The position numbers were made by a program, and so were the translations under genes. Shown one piece after another: positions 11,364 through 22,840 of a stretch of DNA of 64,000 nucleotides. This DNA comes from Neoarius graeffei (Eukaryota; Chordata; Actinopteri; Siluriformes; Ariidae). Each line of letters opens with the position of its first letter. Positions within the stretch are counted from its first letter, which is position 1. The notes below the pieces were generated by a model. That model saw only the letters and a list, made by a program, of their open reading frames with translations, was not told where the DNA came from and ran no database searches. The stretch is from contig NC_083571.1 in the NCBI RefSeq assembly GCF_027579695.1, forward strand, positions 90,983,388-91,047,387. The letters are read 5' to 3'.

Positions 11364-13789
11364 TACCTGTATCCACAGTGCACCAAGAACACCCTGCTGC
11401 TAGCGCTCCTTGGATGCAGTTTAACATCCTGCCTGAGACGGGATGCAGTTTAATGTCATGCCCAGGACATTAAACTGCACTGTGGCAGAGGAACCAAGCT
11501 TGGTCAATAGCACATCACCTGGTGGTATGCGGAGGAACTGGTTCAGAACTGGTCAACGGATAGCATCAATCAGCTAGTGAGCAGCCACTATGGGGCAACC
11601 TCTTTGTCTGCCAAGTCTGTTGCACACTTGTGCACCACTTGTCCACAGATCTTGAAGTCCAGAGAGATAGACTGGTGGGGGCACGACGTCATCTATCTTA
11701 ACTACTGTGCAAGGTGTGTGCTGCTCAACCAGGAAGAGACAGCAGATCCAAATGCCTGTCAATAGCTGAATAGAAGACCAATGAGGGATGAACTCTGTGA
11801 ACCCATCACAATGGATGAGCTTGAGAAAGCCATGCAGAGCACAAGGAATGGCAAGGCACCTGGCCAGGATGGCATTGCTGCCGAAGTGCTAAAACACGGT
11901 GGTCCAAGCCTGAGAGCGAAGCTTCTTGAGCTGTTCAATGCATGCATGGAGGAGATGGCCCTTCCACAAGATTTCAAAGATGCCCTCATTGTAACAGTCT
12001 ACAAGAAGAAGGGAGAGAGGAGTGAATGTGGGAACCATTGTGGAATATTCCTCTTGTCCATTGCTGGCAAAATTCTGGCAAAGATTGTGTTGAATCGCAT
12101 CAAGTCCATTTCAGAAGATGTGTTGCCAGAGAGTCAATGTTGGTTTTGAGCTGGAAGATCAACTCCTGACATGATCTTTACCCTAAGACAGTTGTAGGAG
12201 AAGGCCATTGAGCAATGTCAGCCCCTGTATGTGGTCTTCATTGATTTCTCAAAGGCCTTTGATACAGTGGACCAGCAGACTCTCTGGAAAGTGTTGAATC
12301 TGTATGGTTGTCCTGAGAGACTTGTGAACATCATCAGGATATTCCACAATGGCATGGTAGGACAGGGCACCATTGGAGGAGGTACAAGTGAGGCTTTTTC
12401 AATTAACCATGGTGTTAAGCAAGGGTCTGTCCTTGCCCCCACTCTCTTCACTTTGTACCTTGGGGCAGTGTTAGAAACCATGTCCATCAACCTCAACAAA
12501 GGAGGGTATATCAGAATTCAGTCAGATGGCTCTTCAACCTTGGAAGACTGAAGGCGCCTACAAAAACAAGAGAAATCTGCATTCGTGAGTTGCTCTATGC
12601 TGATGACTCTGTGCTGGTGGCTACTGATTAAGGTGATCTTCAGGAAATTGTGGACAGATTCAGTGCAGCAGCAACCTTCTTTGGGCTGAAGTTATCAATG
12701 TGTTCAAAACAGAGCTCTTGGTCCAGCCTGCCCCAGCACATGAGCTACAGTACATCCATGTGACATTCTTGTGAAAGGTGAAGCCTTGAAGAACTGTGAA
12801 TCCTTCACTTACTTAGGAAGCTCAGTCATGAAGAATAACTCCTCAGATCTGGAAGTTGAGCGCAGGGTGCAGGCTGCAACCAAGTCCTTTGGAGCCCTCC
12901 AAAAGAGACTCTGGTCTCACCATGAGATAAGCTGATCCACAAAAGTGAAGGTGTACAATACTGCAGTACTCCCAGTATTGCTGTACTCCACAGAGTGCAT
13001 GACACTGTACAGACACCACATATGGAAACTGACCAGTATACAGCTGAGACACCTGTGGCAGATTCTTGGCATCAAATGGCAGGACAAGATTCCTGATGTG
13101 GAAGTGCTCAAGAGAGCCGAGACTGTCAGTGTCAAAGCCCTTATTACTGCCTCTCAACTGTGCTGGGCTGGTCATGTATGGAGAATGCCTGACTACTGTA
13201 GGTACAGTCCCTTTAAGAACTATATTTCCCATCAGCCAACTTCCGCGTTGACCTGCGTCACGCTGGGGCGGGATCACCAACGTCACATCCTCCAGGAAGG
13301 CATAAGTGACCCGGAAATCCGCCATACTTTCTCTCTCTCGTCTGGACTTCAAGCCGTCTGGACACAAAGAGATTCGCTCGCCCCGAGCAAACCAGATAAA
13401 GACGTCTTTTCTTTTCTTTTCCTCAAGAATCAGAGTTTCGCGCTTTTCTTTCACCTTTGGCCACGGTAGATTCTAGGATTGCGCGATTCTAAACTCAGCT
13501 TGAGTTACAACCGGTTTTCACTTATTCATTATACGTACGTACGGACTGCAGCCCAAGCAGTTAATTAACGTTAGAAGCGACCGGCTCCTTCTAATAAAGC
13601 ACTGTGCACATTATTTTAATCCGAGATTTTCTTCCCACGGACCACGCGTCGGGCCAAGAAATCCTCTGCTTTCCACGGAAGCGACTCACGTGCTCCACAA
13701 TGGTGAAACTCCAAAAGTCTTGGAACATCTTCTCATAATCTCGCATAGAGACGAGATACTGAAGTAAGACTGGCATTTGGGTAAAACCT

Positions 13790-14169
13790 CATCTCATCTC
13801 ATCTCATTATCTCTAGCCGCTTTATCCTTCTACAGGGTCGCAGGCAAGCTGGAGCCTATCCCAGCTGACTACGGGCGAAAGGTGGGGTACACCCTGGACA
13901 AGTCGCCAGGTCATCACAGGGCTGACACATAGACACAGACAACCATTCACACTCACATTCACACCTACTGTCAATTTAGAGTCACCAGTTAACCTAACCT
14001 GCATGTCTTTGGACTGTGGGGGAAACCGGAGCACCCGGAGGAAACCCACGCGGACACGGGGAGAACATGCAAACTCCACACAGAAAGGCCCTCGCCGGCC
14101 CCGGGGCTCGAACCCAGGACCTTCTTGCTGTGAGGTGACAGCGCTAACCACTACACCACCATGCCGCCC
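13790..14169 (-). mobile_element. tRNA-derived SINE, GATGA-tail form, full length
   Basis: A complete copy on the minus strand with a 12-bp target duplication, TGGGTAAAACCT, at 13778-13789 and 14170-14181. The head has the A box and a B box (GGTTCGAGCCC). The tail reads AATGAGATGAGATGAG, not ATGG repeats. Confidence 0.93.
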
Positions 14170-14429
14170 TGGGTAAAACCTAGTCTTAGGAATTAGCTTT
14201 TATGAAGCAGTGTGAATTTAAACTCAGGAACGGTTTAATTGTGTACACTGTAAACACTTAGGATGTTGAATTGATGATTGTTCTATTTTGTTTTAATCTC
14301 TCAATTGTTTAATAGATAGGCTGTGCATGCTTCTCTATTCCTTACTAACATACTTAATTTCCTTATTACACATTTTGACTGCATCAAGATTTCAGTGGAT
14401 TCAGTACTGTTATAAGCTAGTGAAATTAG

Positions 14430-14845
14430 CCTACAGCTAATTCTTTTGTCTCATTAGCATCCAGGGCTAAGGGTATTGTCTCAAGGGAACACGTGGCAGT
14501 CCTCCCCCACACTCACATACCTTTTGTTTCAACTCCACGAGGTAGGATCCTTGGGCCTTAGCTAGCCACATACAACTAATTATTTTGTCTAATTAGCAAC
14601 CAAAGCTAACTCTCTTGTTTTACTGAGAAACACGTGGTCATCAGGCCTCTCACACACAAACACAAGCTAGCTAGCCTTCCTTTGCCTTAGCAAGCAACAC
14701 AAAGCTAATTCTTTTGTCTTAGCAACCAAAGCTAGTTCTTTTGTCTTAGCAACCAAAGCTAACTCCCTTGTTTTACTTAGAAACACGTGGTCAACTCCCC
14801 CACACATACACACACCTAGCCAGCATTCAAAGCTAACTCCTTCGT
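14430..14845. repeat. Diverged tandem repeat inside the LTR-like element
   Basis: About three degenerate units, each with AGCTAATTCTTTTGTCT-like and GAAACACGTGG motifs and a CACAC-rich stretch. The AGCTAATTCTTTTGTCTTAG part is reiterated more tightly near 14700-14770. Confidence 0.65.
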
Positions 14846-15958
14846 TGTAGGCCAGAAGGCTTTACACACACACTACATGTTTCATGTTTAATGTTTAATT
14901 TTCTTTTAATACACACACACATATACGGTACATACCATATCATATTTGTATATAATGATTCCAACTGCTATTATTGATTTTTATCTTTGTTATAATAAAT
15001 TCATTTATTATTGAAACTGTGTGTTTATTTGTGTTCCGATATTTTTGAAGTTGCCCAAATCTCAAAAGAATTCCAAGGTGCATATGAGTTATGTAATACG
15101 GTAAGTGATCATAATAATTTGGAACATACCATAATTTAGCTGTTTGATAATTTATTATTAAGCATCAAAATTAATGGTATAACTTAATGGTATTAATTAA
15201 TGAGACTGATTCCATTAGTGATTTAATGATTCAATAAGACTGATTTAATGAGATGACTTAAACGAGACTGATTTAATGAGATTGATCACTTAATTACCAA
15301 TTGCACCTACACTACCGACTCCCCAAAGCAGTCCTGTATGGAGAACTGAGTACTGGCAAGAGGAAATGTGGAGGTTAGAAACTGAGATACAAGGATGTCC
15401 TCAAAAGACACATGAAGAGTGCTGGAGTTGATGACTTCACGTGGGAAAGGCAGGCCCTTGACCGAAGAAAATGGCAGTGCACCATCAAGAAGGCAAAGAA
15501 TGCAGTGGAAGAGAAAAGAAGAAAAGACTACATCTGGGCTCATGAGAGAAGGCATACCATTGCGACTAATTCAGACTTCATCTGCCCCAGTTGCCAGAGG
15601 CCATGCCGATCAAAGGCATGGCCCACATGCGTTCCTGCATCACCTAACAACTAGTCATCATCGAAACGATGGACGGCCAAAGAGAAGAGACCTGTATCAC
15701 TGTAGTTATTGAATAAAATGTTTTAGACTAAATAACCAAATAATAAGTTAAAACATATAGGTTGTAAATGATATTTGATTGCCTTGTATTTCTGTCAGTA
15801 TCATTTCTTCAAAATTATACATTTTCTCTGCATTATCCCAGCCTGCACCACCCACCAATTGATTTCACCAATCAACTACTATATGGGACCTCAGTATCTG
15901 GTCTGTGAATGTGATCTCATTCTGGTTGTGTGGACCTTTACAACTCTAGAGGTGTTAT

Positions 15959-15981
15959 TTTATATATATATATATATACAA

Positions 15982-16039
<58 letters not shown>
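15959..16039. repeat. (TA)n and (TTA)n microsatellites
   Basis: A TA run to 15978, then about 19 TTA units. Confidence 0.95.
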
Positions 16040-16040
<1 letters not shown>

Positions 16041-16654
16041 AATATTCAAGCAGCAGCTCAGCTGAAGTAAATGTATATATTACCCTGTTCAGTATGGCTA
16101 GTCTTTAATACTGTAAAGCTGAACATGCCTTCTAAAGCTGAAGTGGAAGGAGGTGGTGTTGCATCTCAAGGGCATCTTTAAATCATCTATTAAGGCAATG
16201 TGATTTCAATACGTGTCCAGGTGAAGACACCACTCTCTGTCTCTTTCTCTCTGCCTCAGTCACGCTTCACTCTGTCTGAGCCAGTGATTCATACAGACAC
16301 ACCAAGGGGTTCTGTGAACTGTGTGGAGCTGTGTGTCTATATGTGTTTCATGCGCATGTGCAGCTGTGTGGTGTGCGTCACACGTGTGTGTGTGTGTTTG
16401 CGTGTTGGCTGGCCGTTAATGATGAGCAGATGGTGGGAGCAGGCCGATGACCGGACATACTCTCAGATCACGTGGGGGACATCTGCTGCATAGACATGCA
16501 TGCAAGACAGTCATGGTCACTTCTCAAGCAATATCTGCTTTCTCTCCTTGTCCTTCAATATCATTTTACTCCTTAAAATAACCCAACCCCTTGTCACAAG
16601 TATTAATTTATCCTGTAAATGATTACATTACGGGAAATGCTACAGCCTATTCTA
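16040..16654. other. Apparently unique spacer
   Basis: No recognised repeat or gene. A short open frame at 16200-16493 (+) lies in TC/TG-rich sequence and shows no domain, so I do not call it. Confidence 0.45.
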
Positions 16655-18093
16655 CTAATCCCATTTCCAGAAAAGTTGGGATATTTTCCAAAATGCAATA
16701 AAAACAAAAATCTGTGATTTGTTAATTCACATGAACCTTTAATTAACTGACATAAAGAGAAAGAACATATTTTCAATAGTTTTACTGACCAACATAATTG
16801 TATTTTGTAAATATAAACAAAGTCAGAATTTGATGCCTGCAACACAGTCAAAAAAGTTGGGACAGAGGAATTATTACCATTGTATTACACCTCCTTTCTG
16901 AGTATCCTCTTACTGAGGATACTAATTCTTGCAGTTTTGCAATTGGAATTTTTGTCCAGTCTTGCTTGATACAAAACGTAAGCTGCTCAGCAGTCCGTGG
17001 TCACCGTTGTCTGATTCTCCTCTTCATGATGTGCCATACATTCTCAATAGGAGACTGATCTGGACTGGCAGCAGGCCAGTCAAGCACGCACACTCTGTGT
17101 CTATGAAGCCACACTATTGTAGCCCATGCAAAATGAGGCCTGGCATTGTCCTGCTCAAATAAGCATGAATTTCTCGGGAAGAGACGTTGTCTTGATGACT
17201 ATGTCTCCCTAAAATCCCAATATATGCCCCAATATATCAATGATACCTTCACACACATGCAGTTCACTCATGCCGTGGGCACTAATGCACCCCATACCAT
17301 CACAGATGCTGGCTTTTGTACCTTTCTCTGATAATAAACTGGATGGTCATGTTCACCTTTAGCACTGAGAACTCAATGTCCAGTTTTCCTGAAAACAAGC
17401 TGTAATGTGGACTCATCTGACCACAGCACACATTTTCACTGTCTTTTGGTCCATCTGAGATGAGTTCAGGCCCAGATTGGCCATACAGAGTAAATTGTAA
17501 CTTGCAAGACCGTTCCAAGTCCCTTGAGTCCAGTGGCGGCTGGTAGTCTTTCAAACAGGGGAGGCTGGTCGGTTATGATATTTCCAGATTTTAAAAGAAA
17601 AAAGAAAAAACACATCAGTTTTGCCCATACTCTTGCCTCTGACCTGGCTGATTGTTGGCAGGGTCACAAACTGTGAAATAACAGGTTCTTTTGGCCCATT
17701 AGCCTACTGTCCAATATACATGATGGTGGTGTTGGGGGGGGGGGATATTTTAACATTTTATATTTTAAAATTGTGGCATGTTGTTTAAAAAGTGATTATT
17801 GAAAGCAGCTCTTTGTCAGGAACCTCAGCATTCAATGACACTTTCCCTATATTTTACTTATTTTGACTGAGAAATGTTTTATTGACAATTTTGATAACCC
17901 TTCACTTTTAATCCAGGTCTGTAGTGTGAAATGTTCTCGGCTGTGTTTTTGCTTAAAAATGTTTTCCAAATTGTAGCTGTGTTTAATTCATATCCAGAGA
18001 AATATATATTCCAATATAATATACTCAGCATAAACATTTTAAATAGATTCTATATTTTTGGTCCATCCATGACATATTACTAAAGTAGCCTAT

Positions 18094-18297
18094 TTACTGT
18101 TGTTGATGTGGGTCACTTGCTGTTAGCCAATTCACTTTCTCGTACCAGGAGAGCTGAAAGGAACGAGTATTATTCCCGACCTTTTTCACCAAGTCAATTT
18201 GAGGCGTTGGTCTACCCTGCTCTTTAATTTTAATTTTTTCCTCGAAAGGAAGACTGGCAAATGGCTTGGCCAAAATTAAATCAGTAATGCTTGGCAT
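18094..18297 (-). pseudogene. TTF-type (ZMYM1-like) N-terminal exon of a hAT transposase
   Basis: A 67-residue frame with LPFEEKIKIKEQGRPTP and FQLSWYEKVNWLT. These match the segment that precedes the TTF-type zinc finger in ZMYM1-like hAT transposases. A possible donor (GTAAAT) occurs just at its end, before the stop. The cysteine half of the finger and the catalytic exons are absent. Confidence 0.65.
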
Positions 18298-18653
18298 CCG
18301 TGCGCAGCTTTCTTGCTAGCTGACTAGCCCCCTCAAGTTCAAGTTCAGTCACTCAAACGAAATTTCTGGAACTAAGATAGCAAACTTGACAACACTATAT
18401 TTACACTTTATTTACAATGAAAATATATACAAACTAAAAAAGCTGGTAGAAACCGTATGTAATGAATGAAATCAAAATGTAAGCTGATCTCTTACAATAC
18501 ACCACAGCACTTCCGATTCCGCATGGGACTGAACTGAGATTCACCGCTGCCTGTCTATAGTTGAAACGAGCTGTCAATCAAAGAAAATATCCGGCCACTT
18601 TCACCAATCACCAGTCTCCTCGCCGAAACTGCCATGTCCCTCCCATGTGAGGC

Positions 18654-18878
18654 TCGGAGTCCGTAGGCGGGCATTTTCGCAGTATTTGTCCAATAACCGT
18701 CTTGCATTTTGAGATTGAAAAGCACATAGCTCCCAAATGCCGTTGAAGTCCACTGAGGCTGGGAGTCCGTGAGACTCCGTGGGCGGGCGTTTTCGCAGTA
18801 TTTGTCCAATAATCGTCTTGCCTTTTGAGATTGAAAGCGCATAGCTCCCAATGCCATTGAAGTGCACTTAATCTGGGC
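18654..18878. repeat. Tandem duplication of about 112 bp
   Basis: Two adjacent units share GGCGGGC(A/G)TTTTCGCAG, TATTTGTCCAATAA and CACATAGCTCCCA(A)ATGCC-like blocks. They explain the overlapping, similar minus-strand reading frames here, which are not genes. Confidence 0.85.
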
Positions 18879-19652
18879 TGCATCGCGCCGTCACGAGGGG
18901 GAAAAACTCGCACACACATTAGGCGAACTGGGGAAAGTTATAACGGAATGATTTCACACTGTAGTTGGGTTGAGCACATATATTTCTATGATTCGATGTT
19001 CATCATTTTTAGAGGAGGCTGAGCCTCCCTCGTTGTCTTAGAGCAATCGCCCGTGCTTGAGTCTAAGAGAATGCTTTGGTTTAAAATGTGCTGTTTGATG
19101 AAGATTTAAACTCTGCATAAAACCGAATGTCAAATTTGAGTAATTTGCGATCAAAATCAGGTCTAAATATTCCAGCGCATGCGAACGTTGTTTATTGTTG
19201 TGAGCCAGTGAATGCTTGAATACACCTGGGCACAGGCACCAGAGAAATCTGCGTTTTTTCTGTATAGAGTAATGAATCTGTAAACCATAATGTAATGAAT
19301 GGTTTCCTCCTTGCATAATAAAGTTTCAGGTTGCATTTCTGGATGCAGTAGCAGACTGTATTAAGTGACAACAGTTTTCCGAAGTACTCTCAAGACCATG
19401 TGGATATAATTGTCACATTAGCATGTTGGTTTCTCAGGCAATGCCACCTGGGGGATCAAAGGTCAGGCACATCCAGCAGTGGTTTCTGACCTTACCCTTT
19501 ACACACTGAGATGTTTCCGAATTCCCTGAATCTTTTCACAATATTATGTACTGTAGATTTTGAAAGACCTAAAATCTTTCATTGAGAAATGTTCTTTTTG
19601 AATTGATTAACAATTCTCTCACAAATTTTGGCACAAAGGAGTGAGCTATGAC

Positions 19653-20750
19653 CAGTGTTGGGCACGTTACTTTCAAAAAGTAATTAGTTATAGTTACTTG
19701 TCCCAAAAAGTAACTGAGTTAGTAACGGAGTTACTTTGTCATAAAAGTAACTAATTACCAGGGAAAGTAATTATTCCGTTACATTTTGTTCCCCCTCAAA
19801 AAAAAAAATCAAATTCAATTAGTGTAATCATAATAAAAGTGAATGTTAAATGTGTTTAATGACTGAAATGGACACTTAACAGAACCAATTAGTAACGTTA
19901 TCTACACTATATTAATAGTTTTGTGGGACAATGTGAGATAAGACATCTATCAAATGTAATATATTTTTGTAGTTATTAAAATTGTTACTAATTACTGGCC
20001 ACTGACGAGGACAAACGCTTTGTTCCTCGACATAATGTGCATTGCACGTAAACACTCTTGCCTTTTATTTCAAGTAATGAAAAGTAATGCTGTATTTCCA
20101 GTGTGAAAGCGCAGTGCTGGGCTGACCGCTCGCCATCGCTGGGTCTTCCGATTGAAAGAGTGTGCAGTAGTGCAGTAGGCGTGGCCTACCTACGTATGTT
20201 GTCCAAATCTACTCTGATTGGCTTACTGTGCCGTTGTCTCGCGTCTCCCTGCCCCACAGCAGAGTAGAGCAGCTTTAATAAAGTAACGCATAGTATTTTA
20301 TTGTAAGTAACAGGAACGGCGTTATAACGATGTAAAAAGTAATTAGTTAGATTACTCGTTACTAAAAAAAGTAACGCCGTTAGTAACGCCGTTTATTTCT
20401 AACGCCGTTATTCCCATCACTGTGTGTGCGTAGCGGGAAAACACAATCGACTGCACCCACCTAGAACATCTTAGCAAATCACGATTTGTTCTCTTGCATT
20501 CAAAGGGTGAATGGGAGAATGTAAAAGCCATATTGGTACATAATTATTATTATTATATATTGCGGTACCGTGTTGCCAATGCTCATGTTGTCAAGGCGCC
20601 CATATCAAATTGTAACGCATCACGTTACTTCCCGAGTAACGGTAACGGCGATACAAATATGGATTAAGTAACTAAGTAATTATTCCGTTACCCAAAATGT
20701 GGCTCCGTTAGTAACGCCGTTATACTCTAACGCCGTTATTCCCAGCACTG
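19653..20750. mobile_element. Non-autonomous hAT element (CAGTGTTGGGC family)
   Basis: The ends are CAGTGTTGGGC and the inverse of CAGTGCTGGGA. The 8-bp duplication GCTATGAC (19645-19652, 20751-20758) is exact. AAGTAACG/CGTTAC subterminal repeats are dense at both ends. A second right-end-like sequence (CGCCGTTATTCCCATCACTG, ending near 20421) suggests an internal partial duplication. No coding capacity. Confidence 0.9.
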
Positions 20751-21037
20751 GCTATGACCCATCCTTGCTTGCAAAGACTGAGCCTTTGCTGCGTGCTCCT
20801 TTTATACCCAGTCATGTTACCAATTAAACTGCCTATTGTGGAATCTTCGAAAATGGTGTTGAATATCCTATAAACTTTTCAGTCTTATTTTGCCTCTGTC
20901 CCAACTGTTCTAAGTGTGTTGTAGGCATAAATTAATAAATTCACATGAAACTTTAACTGACAAAAGTACAAAAAAAAAAAAAACAAATTTATTGCATTTT
21001 GGAAAATATTCCAACTTTTCTGGAAATGGGGTTAGTA

Positions 21038-21504
21038 TAACAAAAATAAGTCATCCTGTCAAAAAATAACTAATTAAATAAATAACCTGTGTTTATTTAA
21101 TTCTGTTATTTGTGTTAATTGAGAATGTTTCTACAGGGCATGTGTTGCCTGTCAATATGCTTTAAACCCATGTATCTCAGGTGAAAGGGAAGAACATCCA
21201 AGCAGTCTGTGTTTTCATGTTTTATTGCATGGTTGGAAATCGTAATCAACATGGAGATCATCAACTATTACAGTCAGTATTAATTTTGTATCAAGAAAGC
21301 CTAATTGGCCACTTCTGGATATTTGTTTTAATCCAAACATCAATAATTTAACATCACTGCTTTGAGTTATCTGGGTGGTGAGCACAGAAACACAAAACAG
21401 TAATTAATCTGTTAAATAAACATGATTTTTACACACTTGTCATAATGTTGTAAATACTTCAAGATTTGTATTCTTTATGTAAATTTCTGCTGTGATCTTA
21501 GTGT

Positions 21505-21509
<5 letters not shown>
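21038..21509. other. AT-rich spacer
   Basis: No gene or recognised repeat. Confidence 0.45.

Positions 21510-21574
<65 letters not shown>
21510..21574. repeat. (AT)n microsatellite
   Basis: About 32 AT units. Confidence 0.97.
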
Positions 21575-21577
<3 letters not shown>

Positions 21578-21580
21578 TGA

Positions 21581-21644
21581 TAGGCTCCAGCTTGCCTGCG
21601 ACCCTGTAGAAGGATAAAGCGGCTAGAGATAATGAGATGAGATA
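21581..21644 (+). mobile_element. SINE 3'-end fragment with GATGA tail
   Basis: Only the last 60 bases of the tRNA-derived SINE are present (GATAGGCTCCAGCTTGCCTG to AATGAGATGAGATA). It is strongly 5'-truncated. Confidence 0.85.
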
Positions 21645-22030
21645 TATACTGTATATATAATTTTTTTTACACTGAAGATATTCATGTTTCAAGTTCTCCC
21701 TGATGAATGGGCATTATATGAAGGTTGGGTGAGGTTAAAGAGATTTTTTGTTGGGTACATTAAAAACTAAATGTTTGTGTACTAAATATTCGATCACAGT
21801 AATGGTCCTTGATGCTGAGAGTTAAACTGAACTGAAGAGTGACACATTTCAGTATTGTTATAAAAATGCCCCTTTCAAATTCTCATGACCGAGAAGTGTG
21901 TAGGCTTTCACCTACATGAAGTGGGATTCAATCATGACACACTTGTGACTAGTAAGAATAGCAATGTAAGCATGTGTTCATTGGTGACCTCATGCAATCA
22001 ATATATACTGTACATTATTATCATCTACAT
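21645..22030. other. Unassigned spacer
   Basis: No gene or repeat that I can support. Confidence 0.4.
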
Positions 22031-22034
22031 CACT

Positions 22035-22545
22035 TCCAGCTTTCATCCAATACAGTGGTAACACTGATGACACTGATATCATGGAAATGTGATTAAGACA
22101 GTGTGTGTAAGTTTCTGAATTTTTTTTTTGAAAATTGAATGCAATATTTGTCATATTTCATATTTACAAAAGTATAACATCATTAATTTTCTTTGTACTC
22201 TCTTGTGTATAATGATTAAGTGCCAGTCTAATGTACAAACTGAATTTATTTATATTTACAAGTTGGTTTACATTTAGTGACACCTGCAATACTCCCTAAA
22301 AGGCAAAGCTCACAGAGAGCTGTAAATGACAAAATGACAACTAAATAGTGAAATAGTATACAATTTAACAAACTCATGATCACAGTTTACCAGCCCTGGT
22401 CCTGGTGTGACCTCCTGTCCTGCACAATTTAGCATTGTTCCCTGCTCTAACACATCCACTTCAAATCAGGTTGAGTAGTTCATTAGCTGATTGGTTGAAG
22501 ATGTGGTGAGAGCAGGGAAATCCAATCCTCTCTCCAAAGCTCTAG
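22035..22545. repeat. Duplicated segment, copy A (pair with 35262-35785)
   Basis: From CTTCCAGCTTTCATCCA to GCAGGGAAATCCAATCCTCTC this segment matches 35262-35785 colinearly at high identity, with small indels. The last part (ACCAGCCCTGGTCCTGG onward) resembles a dispersed fish repeat, but the upstream 300 bp also match. Confidence 0.75.
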
Positions 22546-22547
22546 CA

Positions 22548-22550
<3 letters not shown>

Positions 22551-22639
<89 letters not shown>

Positions 22640-22675
22640 CACACATACATACATATACATATATACACACACACA
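22551..22675. repeat. (AT)n then (ACAT)n microsatellite
   Basis: About 42 AT units followed by ACAT/ACACAT variants. Confidence 0.95.
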
Positions 22676-22676
22676 C

Positions 22677-22840
22677 AACCCCGATTCCAAAAAAGTTGGG
22701 ACAAAGTACAAATTGAAAATAAAAACGGAATGCAATAATTTACAAATCTCAAAAACTGATATTGTATTCACAATAGAACATAGATAACATATCAAATGTC
22801 AAAAGTGAGACATTTTGAAATTTCATGCCAAATATTTCAA
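22677..22840 (+). mobile_element. Terminal fragment of a Tc1-like element (CAACCCCGATTCC family)
   Basis: It matches, inverted, the end at 25340-25502. It stops abruptly where the next Tc1 family begins at about 22841. Confidence 0.85.

Larger units (their letters stand above)
13197..15311. mobile_element. Candidate solo LTR / LTR-like insertion
   Basis: It begins TGTAGGT and ends ACCTACA (perfect inverted ends, TG...CA), with CTAC duplicated at 13193-13196 and 15312-15315. The LINE protein reads through if it is removed. AATAAA occurs near 13594. No gag or pol is visible, and without the nested SINE it is about 1.73 kb, long for a single LTR. It could instead be another class of TIR element. 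Confidence 0.5.
11367..15715 (+). pseudogene. Non-LTR reverse transcriptase, broken and interrupted
   Basis: The reading starts in the linker before the RT domain (DELCEPITMDELEKAM, NGKAPGQDGIAAEVL at 11790-11900). It continues through motif A VFIDFSKAFDTVD (12234), HGVKQGSVLAPTLFTLYLG (12410) and a YADDSVL motif near 12597. The thumb and C-terminal region follow (LLYSTECMTLYRHH, RHLWQILGIKWQDKI) to about 13190. It resumes after the insertion at 13197-15311 with the rest of that region and ends with a CPSC zinc-finger-like motif near 15590. Several stops and frameshifts are present (for example a TAG near 12196 and a TAA near 12628), and the endonuclease is missing. It is the same type as the LINE at 38125-39323. 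I place it near the RTE-like elements but cannot fix the clade. Confidence 0.85.
17531..19055 (-). mobile_element. hAT transposon with TTF-finger exon, internally deleted
   Basis: It starts CAGTGGCGGCT and ends with the inverse of CACGGGCGATT. The 8-bp duplication CTTGAGTC (17523-17530, 19056-19063) is exact. The minus strand holds one recognisable transposase exon (18094-18297). The minus-strand 5' region is duplicated in tandem (18654-18878). No catalytic core was found. Confidence 0.85.
16655..21035 (-). mobile_element. Tc1/mariner-like transposon, degenerate, split by two hATs
   Basis: TIRs of about 35 bp (CTAATCCCATTTCCAGAAAA at the left, inverse at the right) lie between TA dinucleotides at 16653-16654 and 21036-21037. 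Minus-strand transposase remnants are visible (regions near 17020-17500 and 19180-19620), but stops and shifts are frequent. The inserted hATs at 17531-19055 and 19653-20750 break it further. It belongs to the same broad group as the element at 23906-25502 but to a more diverged lineage. Confidence 0.8.

Noticed and set aside
16200..16493. Possible small gene in the unique spacer
   Set aside because: Low-complexity TC/TG-rich sequence, no domain, no splice or start support.
18555..18919. Three overlapping minus-strand frames with similar peptides
   Set aside because: They arise from the tandem 112-bp duplication inside a hAT; none has a domain or start context.
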